Shown here: in pieces, positions 32,676 to 38,097 of the stretch | Layout: each line of letters begins with the position of its first letter | Position numbering within the stretch: position 1 is the first letter of the stretch | Assembly (NCBI GenBank): GCA_025934025.1 | Contig: JAICYU010000009.1 | Span: forward strand, 1-38,097 | Length of the DNA: 38,097 nucleotides | Source of the DNA: Terriglobales bacterium | GTDB taxonomy: Bacteria > Acidobacteriota > Terriglobia > Terriglobales > Acidobacteriaceae | Direction: 5' to 3' | Made by a program: the position numbers and the translations under genes | The notes under the pieces: generated by a model | What the model saw: only the letters and a program-made list of their open reading frames with translations | What the model was told of the DNA's origin: nothing | The model's database searches: none

Positions 32676-34007
32676 ATGGACGATCGCTCATCCCGTTACT
32701 GCATTCTTGGAGCGGGACCGGTGGGGTTGAGCATGGCGCGGGCGCTGGCGAAAGCCGGCATTCCTTATGAGCAGCTTGAGGCTGATGGGGATGTCGGCGG
32801 AAATTGGCTGCACGGCGTTTATTCCACGGCGCACATCATCTCCTCGAAGAAGACCACCGAATTTGCGGATTATCCCATGCCGGCGGACTACCCGGATTTT
32901 CCCAGCGCGCAGCAGATGGTGGATTACCTTCGCGATTACGCCCGGCATTTTGATCTACTAGAACGTATTCAGTTTCACACCCGCGTGGCTTTTGCACGGC
33001 CGCTGAACGACCACCGCTGGGAATTAGAACTCGAGAATGGCGAGCGCCGCATCTATCGCGGGCTGCTGGTGTGCAACGGACATCATTGGGACTGCCGCTG
33101 GCCCAGTTATCCCGGCAACTTCAGCGGAGAGTACATTCACTCCAAGCAATATAAAGATCCGCAGCAGTTGCACGGAAAGCGCGTGCTGGTGATCGGCGGC
33201 GGCAACTCCGCCTGCGACATCGCTTCCGAAGCCGCGCGTGTCGGTTTGAGCGCTGCCATAAGCTTGAGGCGCGGTTACTGGTTCCTTCCCAAGACCCTGC
33301 TGGGCAAGCCGCTGGTTGAGGGGATTCCCTTCTGGGCGCCGGTCTGGTTGCAGCGGATTGTGTTGCGATTACTGCTCAGAATTGTGTGCGGCCGATATGA
33401 AAGCTATGGCCTGCCTCGCCCCAGCCATCGCATCTTTGAAGCTCATCCCACGGTCAACAGCGAACTGCTGCACTACATCCGCCACGGACGCATCCGGCCG
33501 CGGCCGGATATCGCGCGCTTCGATAGCGACACCGTCGAATTTGTGGATGGCCGGCGCGAGCAGTTCGACATTGTAGTTGCCGCCACCGGCTACCACGTGA
33601 GTTTTCCGTTTCTGCCGGAAGGACTGGTGCCGGTGAAGGGAGGACTGGCGCTACTCTATGCCGGCTGCGTCCTGCCCACGGTGAAGAATCTCTACGTAAT
33701 CGGCACAGGACAGGCACGCTACGGTTTTGGCCCGCTGCTGACGCCTGCAGCAGACATGGTCGCCGACCTGATACAGCTTCAGGAAAAGATGGAACTGCCC
33801 ATCGGGTTGGTGATGAAGGAATCCGGCGTGCGCCTTCCTGCAACGCATCTGGTAGATCCGCACGCGGCCCTTCGCGGCATGAAATTCGTCCGTCGCTTTC
33901 TGCTGCCGCGGCTGCCCGGAAAAGAGAAGAAGCTGCGTCGCCGCTTGAATACTCCGGCGCCGCCGACGTATACGCCTCCCAAGAGTTCCCAGGCAGGAGT
34001 TTTCTGA
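32676..34007 (+). CDS. Flavin-dependent monooxygenase (FMO/BVMO-like)
   Basis: A 443-residue two-dinucleotide-binding-domain flavoprotein. FAD binds at GAGPVG (12-17) near the N-terminus, NADPH at GGGNSA (174-179). The FMO identifying sequence is FSGEYIHSKQY (149-159), close to the FxGxxxHxxxY pattern, and VVAATGYHVSFPF is the late ATG-motif. Such enzymes insert an oxygen atom into soft nucleophiles or, in Baeyer-Villiger types, into ketones. The C-terminal tail is basic (RFLLPRLPGKEKKLRRR). GGAGG lies 7 bases before the ATG. Its stop overlaps the ATG of the next SDR gene (TGATG), so it heads a three-gene operon with an SDR and a haloalkane dehalogenase. Confidence 0.92.
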   Translation: MDDRSSRYCILGAGPVGLSMARALAKAGIPYEQLEADGDVGGNWLHGVYSTAHIISSKKTTEFADYPMPADYPDFPSAQQMVDYLRDYARHFDLLERIQFHTRVAFARPLNDHRWELELENGERRIYRGLLVCNGHHWDCRWPSYPGNFSGEYIHSKQYKDPQQLHGKRVLVIGGGNSACDIASEAARVGLSAAISLRRGYWFLPKTLLGKPLVEGIPFWAPVWLQRIVLRLLLRIVCGRYESYGLPRPSHRIFEAHPTVNSELLHYIRHGRIRPRPDIARFDSDTVEFVDGRREQFDIVVAATGYHVSFPFLPEGLVPVKGGLALLYAGCVLPTVKNLYVIGTGQARYGFGPLLTPAADMVADLIQLQEKMELPIGLVMKESGVRLPATHLVDPHAALRGMKFVRRFLLPRLPGKEKKLRRRLNTPAPPTYTPPKSSQAGVF

Positions 34008-34858
34008 TGAGCCAGATTCGCGGAGTTGTTGCAGTCATTACCGGAGCAGGCTCAGGCATCGGCCGCGCCCTTGCGCGGCAGATGGCCGCGCAGGGCGCCA
34101 AGCTGGCTCTGGCCGATGTCAACACCGCAACTCTGGAAGAGACTCGCTCGCTGCTGGGAGCAGCAACCGCGCGCACCTACACCGTGGACGTTTCGAACGC
34201 TGCCAATATGCAGGATTTTGCGCAGTGCGTGGAGCAGGATTTCGGCGGCGCGTCGCTGCTCCTCAACAATGCCGGAGTAGCGCTTTTCGGAACCTTTGCG
34301 GAACTTTCCCTTGCCGAATTCGACTGGCTCTTCCGCATCAACTTCTGGGGCGTAGTGCATGGCTGCAAGTTTTTTCTGCCCATGCTCCTGCGCCAGCCGG
34401 AAGCGCGGATCGTGAATGTCTCCAGCGTATTTGGGCTTTTCGGACCTCCAGGGCAGAGCGCCTATGCTGCCAGCAAATTTGCTGTGAGGGGATTCACTGA
34501 TTCTTTGCGAGAGGAACTGCGCGGCACTTCGGTGAAGCTCACCTGCGTTCATCCTGCCGGCGTCGCTACAAACATCGCGCAGAACGCGCGCGCCGGCGTT
34601 GCTGCTCGTGCGCAGGACCAGGAAGCTGCGAAAAAAAGTTATGCGCGGGCCCTGCGTATCCCGCCGGAGATGGCGGCTGGCGCCATTGTCGAAGGCATCA
34701 TGGCCGATAAGGACCGCGTGTTGATTGGCCGCGATGCCTATCGCATTGATTTCTTCGCGCGCCTGATGCCGTCGCGCGCCAGCGCAATTCTGACTTCCTG
34801 GATTCAGAAGCGCATTCAGAAACCCGAGCGAGCCATGGTTGCCGCGGCGCAGAAATGA
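34007..34858 (+). CDS. Short-chain dehydrogenase/reductase, classical type
   Basis: A 283-residue classical SDR. The cofactor loop is TGAGSGIG (12-19), and Asp37 in LADVNT suggests NAD(H) preference. NNAG is at 87-90, and the triad is Ser140, Tyr153 and Lys157 (AYAASKFAV). The C-terminal extension (PPEMAAGAIVEGIMADKDRVLIGRD, split here) resembles SDRs that act on lipids or long-chain alcohols. In the operon it could oxidise an alcohol or reduce a ketone linked to the flavin monooxygenase. The ATG shares one base with the upstream stop, and its own stop overlaps the dehalogenase start (ATGA), so all three genes are coupled. Confidence 0.93.
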   Translation: MSQIRGVVAVITGAGSGIGRALARQMAAQGAKLALADVNTATLEETRSLLGAATARTYTVDVSNAANMQDFAQCVEQDFGGASLLLNNAGVALFGTFAELSLAEFDWLFRINFWGVVHGCKFFLPMLLRQPEARIVNVSSVFGLFGPPGQSAYAASKFAVRGFTDSLREELRGTSVKLTCVHPAGVATNIAQNARAGVAARAQDQEAAKKSYARALRIPPEMAAGAIVEGIMADKDRVLIGRDAYRIDFFARLMPSRASAILTSWIQKRIQKPERAMVAAAQK

Positions 34859-35769
34859 TGCCGAAGACAGCACCCAGGACGAATGCGCTCCGCACTCCTG
34901 AGGAGCAATTCCAGAACTTGCCTGATTTTCCTTTTGCTCCCAATTACCGCGGGGTGGATGGCTTGCGCCTTCACTTCCTCGACGAAGGCCCGCGCGACGC
35001 AGCGCCCGTGCTGCTGATGCATGGCGAGCCTTCCTGGTGTTATCTCTATCGCAAGATGGTTCCGGTGCTGGTTGCGGCGGGCCATCGCGTGCTCGCGCCG
35101 GACCTCATCGGTTTCGGCCGCAGTGACAAGCCTGCGGCAATTTCCGACTACAGCTTTGCCCTGCACGTACAGTGGATTCGCCAATGGCTGGAAAATATGC
35201 AGCTTACTAACATCACCCTGTTCGGACAGGATTGGGGATCGCTGATCGGCTTGCGCCTTCTGGCGGAATGCGGCGAGAGGTTTGCGCGAGCGGTCATCGG
35301 CAACGGCGGCCTTCCCGCAGGTGAAGGCAATCCCCCGGCGGCATTTCGCGTTTGGCAGAAATTTGCCATCTGGACGCCTGTGTTCCCGGTTGGCCGGATC
35401 GTTGCTTCCGGTTGCGTTACCAAACTTTCACCGGAAGTCCGCGCCGCTTACGATGCGCCGTTCCCGAGTGATGAGTACAAAGCCGGAGCGCGGGCGTTTC
35501 CCCGGCTTGTCCCTTTCAATCCCACCGATCCTTCCGTTCCGGACAATCGCGCCGCGTGGGAAAAGCTGCGGCAGTGGCGCAAGCCATTTCTCACTGCGTT
35601 CAGTGATGGCGACCCGATTACCCGTGGCGGCGAGCGCAAGCTGCAGAAGGAAATTCCCGGAGCTGCGGGCCAGCGGCATACCACGATTCGTGGCGCAGGA
35701 CATTTTCTACAAGAGGACAAAGGCGCCGAGGTGGCAGAGTTGGTGAACCGATTTATTGCGAGTACCTGA
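34855..35769 (+). CDS. Haloalkane dehalogenase-like alpha/beta hydrolase
   Basis: A 304-residue alpha/beta hydrolase of the haloalkane dehalogenase group. Visible are the oxyanion segment MHGEPSW (55-61), the nucleophile elbow FGQDWGS with Asp126 and the halide-stabilising Trp127, an acid in FSDGDPIT (Asp253), and the catalytic His283 in GAGHFLQED. The acid placed after the cap, in the usual HLD-I spot, favours subfamily I. It would hydrolyse a carbon-halogen bond to an alcohol and halide. Some relatives act on other substrates or are cryptic, so activity is not certain. The start overlaps the SDR stop as ATGA; MM allows a start one codon later. No terminator was seen after it. Confidence 0.88.
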   Translation: MMPKTAPRTNALRTPEEQFQNLPDFPFAPNYRGVDGLRLHFLDEGPRDAAPVLLMHGEPSWCYLYRKMVPVLVAAGHRVLAPDLIGFGRSDKPAAISDYSFALHVQWIRQWLENMQLTNITLFGQDWGSLIGLRLLAECGERFARAVIGNGGLPAGEGNPPAAFRVWQKFAIWTPVFPVGRIVASGCVTKLSPEVRAAYDAPFPSDEYKAGARAFPRLVPFNPTDPSVPDNRAAWEKLRQWRKPFLTAFSDGDPITRGGERKLQKEIPGAAGQRHTTIRGAGHFLQEDKGAEVAELVNRFIAST

Positions 35770-35800
35770 AGCGTTAACGAGAGTATGGCTTTGACAAATA

Positions 35801-35829
35801 ATCCCAACAGCGACATAATTCCACGCCGT
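35801..35829 (+). promoter_or_regulatory. Near-consensus sigma-70 promoter of the TonB receptor gene
   Basis: TTGACA (35801-35806), a 17-bp spacer, and CATAAT (35824-35829): the -35 is a perfect match and the -10 has one mismatch. Transcription would start near 35836, leaving a leader of about 180 nt before the receptor ATG at 36019. Confidence 0.75.
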
Positions 35830-35929
35830 AAATCCTGCTGGTCTGCACCGGGTCACAAAACACGTCTGGCAAGTTCAAAAAGGCCGGATATTTCAGAATG
35901 CGCGAACGAGACGCTCGCAAGTACGGGAC

Positions 35930-36010
35930 ATGAATGAACACTCATTCAGTATCTCCAGAAGCGAGCTAACCGCTGCCATGACCGAAGTGCTTTTCCAGGT
36001 TGCGGGATAG
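35930..36010 (+). CDS. Possible 26-codon leader ORF before the TonB receptor
   Basis: ATG at 35930 opens a 26-codon frame (MNEHSFSISRSELTAAMTEV, then LFQVAG) that ends in TAG at 36008-36010, which adjoins the GGAGG used by the receptor gene, 8 bases before its ATG. It has no strong ribosome binding site of its own. Such a layout would couple translation, but chance cannot be excluded. Confidence 0.22.
   Translation: MNEHSFSISRSELTAAMTEVLFQVAG
35931..35948. promoter_or_regulatory. TetR-type palindrome in the TonB receptor leader
   Basis: TGAATGA (35931-35937), ACAC, TCATTCA (35942-35948): perfect 7-bp arms. Sites of this form are bound by several TetR-family repressors. It lies about 95 nt inside the predicted leader, so it may act by roadblock, or it may be an RNA hairpin. 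No TetR gene is in the window. Confidence 0.45.
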
Positions 36011-36018
36011 GAGGCTCC

Positions 36019-38097
36019 ATGAAAGTCGTCAGCATCTTCTTTATGTGTGTGTTGTTCTCCGGTCTGGCCCTGGCCCAGGGCGTCGGAGCATCAGGAGATT
36101 TGAGGGGAACAGTGGTTGATCCGTCGGGCGCGACCGTAGTAGGCGCCACCATAACGGCAACCGATCTGGCCAAAGGAATCAAGCACACCATTACCAGCGA
36201 CAGCAGCGGCGATTACCGCTTGACCGGTCTTGCTCCCGCCAGCTATAGCGTGACTGTAGCCAAGAGCGGCTTCCAGAGCCAAGTGGCGCAACCGGTGGTC
36301 GTGTTTGTCGGACAAACCACCACCATGGACTTTCATCTGAAAGTTTCCCAGGTCTCCGAGCAGATTGAGGTCACCACAGAAGTTCCGGTGATTGAAACCG
36401 ATCGCGGACACCAGTCTGACGTGATCAACCAGCAACTCATCACAGACCTGCCTATCAACCGTCGCGACTATCTCACGTTTACGCTGCTGGCGCCGGGCGT
36501 GTCGGATTCCACGCGCCTCGCGTCCGACCAGGATTTCCGCGTGAAGCAGACGCCGCAGAGCGGTCTCTCGTTCTACGGTAGCAACGGCCGCGGCAACAGC
36601 GTAACGGTGGATGGCGGCGAAGCGAATGATGATGCCGGCGGCGTACGCCTTACCCTCAGCCAGGACGCAGTGCAGGAATTTCAGATCAACCGCAGCAACT
36701 ACAACGCAGAACTCGGGGGCGCAAGCGGCGCTTCCATCAACATCGTTTCCAAGTCGGGTGGCAACAACGTACACGGCAGCCTGTACAGCTTCTTCCGCAA
36801 TGACGCAATGGATGCCGCCAATCCGTTCTCCTTCTCACAGGCGTTAGCGCCGGGGCAGGCGTTCAATCCGCTTGGTCCCGATCTTCAGGGGACGCACATC
36901 AAAGATTCGTTGCAACGCTATCAGTTCGGCGGGACCGTTGGTTTCCCAATTAAGAAGGACAAGACCTTTATGTTTGCGGCCTTTGAAGGCTTAATGTCCG
37001 ACGCGCAGAATGCCGTGCCACTGCTGACCGATACTACGGCGCTGCGTCCGGATGGTAGTCAGAACTCAATCTTCACTGGCCTGGCTACCTTGCCAGGAAA
37101 CCCCAATGTCCCCTGCATTTCAAATCCGGCAAATCCCAATGCGCCGACGTTCCTTCCCGCTGCAACTTGCGCGGCGGTGCTTAACGGAGTGCTGACGGTG
37201 AATCCGGCGGCAAACCCTTTGAACGGCTTCCTTGTAAATCAACTCGAGAGCAACGGCGGGGTATTCCCGTTTGACACGCGTGAGTATCTGGCCTCGGCCC
37301 GCCTGGACCACCAGTTCAGCGACAAGAACCAGGTGATGTTCCGTTACAACTTCGGCCATGATCGCGAAGAAAATCCTGATGTGCAGTCGCTCACCGGCTT
37401 CTCGCGCGGCAGTTCCATCCACTCGCTGGAGCACACACTTCAGGGCGGCTGGTTCCACCAGTTCAGCGAACGGACTCTGAACGAAGCCAAGACCCAGTTC
37501 AGCTACACGAATTTCGATGTGATTCCCAATGAGCAGGGAGAGGTAGGCCTCGATATCCCCGGCTTCGCCAATCTCGGCACCAACATCTTTCTGCCCAGCT
37601 TGACAATCATGCGCCGCTTTCAGTTAGAGGACAATCTCAGCGTGATTCGCGGAAGCCACAGCATGAAGATGGGCGGCTACTTCCTCTACCGCGGCAACCA
37701 CACCGAATCTCACACCTTCTTCCCGGGACGTTTCGTGTTCGGTGCGTTGCCTGGAGCGATTGTGAGCCCATGTTTCCTCGCTGCTAACCCAGCAACGCAG
37801 CAAAACCCCTGCGGATTGAGTACAACCGGAGCTAATCTCAATGGCCTGCAATCCGCAGCCTTGGGTCTCCCGCAGTTTTTTGAGCAGGGCTTCGGCAATC
37901 CGACCTACAGCTATCCGCGGCCGTTCAGCGCTGCTTACTGGCAAGACACCTGGAGTATGGCGTCGAACTTTACGCTGAACTATGGCGTTCGCTACGAGCT
38001 CGACGCGCAGTATGGAGCGCTTTCCACCGACAAGAACAACTTTGCGCCGCGCGTCTCCTTCGCATGGGACCCGTTCAACGATCACAAGACGGTCATC
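36019..38097 (+). CDS. Oar-like TonB-dependent receptor, N-terminal part (cut by window edge)
   Basis: An open frame of 693 codons runs to the right edge without a stop. A signal peptide (MKVVSIFFMCVLFSGLALAQ) is followed by a carboxypeptidase-regulatory-like domain at about residues 25-105 (GDLRGTVVDPSGATVVGATI; GDYRLTGLAPASYSVTV), then a plug domain (LITDLPINRRDYLTF, SFYGSNGRGNSVTVDGG, VQEFQI, GGASGASINIVSKSG) and the start of the beta-barrel. This layout is typical of the abundant Oar-like receptors of Acidobacteriota, thought to import large carbohydrates or other ligands across the outer membrane. TAGGAGG lies just upstream of the ATG. Several barrel loops are Asn/Pro rich. The ligand is unknown; the neighbouring genes give no clear clue. 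Confidence 0.93.
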   Translation, partial: MKVVSIFFMCVLFSGLALAQGVGASGDLRGTVVDPSGATVVGATITATDLAKGIKHTITSDSSGDYRLTGLAPASYSVTVAKSGFQSQVAQPVVVFVGQTTTMDFHLKVSQVSEQIEVTTEVPVIETDRGHQSDVINQQLITDLPINRRDYLTFTLLAPGVSDSTRLASDQDFRVKQTPQSGLSFYGSNGRGNSVTVDGGEANDDAGGVRLTLSQDAVQEFQINRSNYNAELGGASGASINIVSKSGGNNVHGSLYSFFRNDAMDAANPFSFSQALAPGQAFNPLGPDLQGTHIKDSLQRYQFGGTVGFPIKKDKTFMFAAFEGLMSDAQNAVPLLTDTTALRPDGSQNSIFTGLATLPGNPNVPCISNPANPNAPTFLPAATCAAVLNGVLTVNPAANPLNGFLVNQLESNGGVFPFDTREYLASARLDHQFSDKNQVMFRYNFGHDREENPDVQSLTGFSRGSSIHSLEHTLQGGWFHQFSERTLNEAKTQFSYTNFDVIPNEQGEVGLDIPGFANLGTNIFLPSLTIMRRFQLEDNLSVIRGSHSMKMGGYFLYRGNHTESHTFFPGRFVFGALPGAIVSPCFLAANPATQQNPCGLSTTGANLNGLQSAALGLPQFFEQGFGNPTYSYPRPFSAAYWQDTWSMASNFTLNYGVRYELDAQYGALSTDKNNFAPRVSFAWDPFNDHKTVI

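Noticed and set aside
33454-34176. 240-codon minus-strand frame
   Set aside because: Spans the junction of two plus-strand genes that overlap by one base; low-complexity Arg/Ala/Ser product.
36019-38097. Antisense frames of 91-227 codons on the minus strand opposite the TonB receptor
   Set aside because: The plus-strand frame is open for 693 codons with signal peptide, regulatory-like domain and plug motifs; the minus frames are shadows.

Overview
The window looks like chromosomal DNA from an Acidobacteriota species, probably class Terriglobia. The assignment rests on gene content, not on a marker gene. The main clues are a TonB-dependent receptor with an N-terminal carboxypeptidase-regulatory-like domain, a secreted sedolisin, several SpoIIE/RsbW/STAS-type regulators, moderately high GC, and several small palindromic repeat families of the kind that pepper these genomes. 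LolD/LolE, Pal, TolC and the TonB receptor imply a Gram-negative envelope. No rRNA, tRNA, CRISPR array, prophage or complete insertion sequence was seen.

Layout. 1-539 (minus): start of an MFS transporter cut by the window edge. 834-2183: secreted S53 peptidase with a clear terminator. 2296-2368: a nested palindromic repeat. 2470-6939: a tripartite drug-efflux operon (TolC-, EmrA- and EmrB-like) behind an operator-like palindrome, convergent with a PLP-dependent decarboxylase (6936-8396, minus). 8537-14094 (minus): a run of isoprenylcysteine-methyltransferase-like protein, LolE-type permease, LolD ATPase and ClpC; the permease carries an in-frame insert derived from a palindromic repeat. 14429-15739: an HD-domain protein divergent from a zinc-ribbon/XRE regulator. 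15786-15858: second copy of the nested palindrome. 15866-17768 (minus): a partner-switching module of a SpoIIE phosphatase with a DksA-like zinc finger, an RsbW kinase and an RsbV antagonist.

17957-19204: a soluble PRC-barrel/MgtE_N/CBS protein without the channel domain. 19210-20532 (minus): a secreted beta-helix protein. 20658-22064: class II photolyase. 22113-23243: a small membrane protein and a Pal-type lipoprotein with a strong terminator. 23303-23978: a vapBC toxin-antitoxin pair with an operator-embedded, probably leaderless promoter. 24100-25388 (minus): a hypothetical protein and a NhaR-like LysR regulator. 25510-27311: a stress cluster of HPF-like ribosome hibernation factor, tandem universal stress protein and Rnk. 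27446-30112: homodimeric pyruvate dehydrogenase E1.

30343-32557: a secreted hypothetical, an atypical SDR without the catalytic Tyr/Lys, and a membrane-anchored hypothetical. 32676-35769: a tightly overlapped operon of flavin monooxygenase, SDR and haloalkane dehalogenase, which could act in sequence on alkyl halides or lipids. 35801-38097: a near-consensus promoter, a long leader with a TetR-type palindrome, and the start of an Oar-like TonB-dependent receptor that leaves the window.

Most genes belong to known families. The best leads for something new are the repeat-derived insert inside the lipoprotein-exporter permease, the zinc-finger phosphatase of the partner switch, the 73-bp nested palindromes, and the monooxygenase/SDR/dehalogenase operon.
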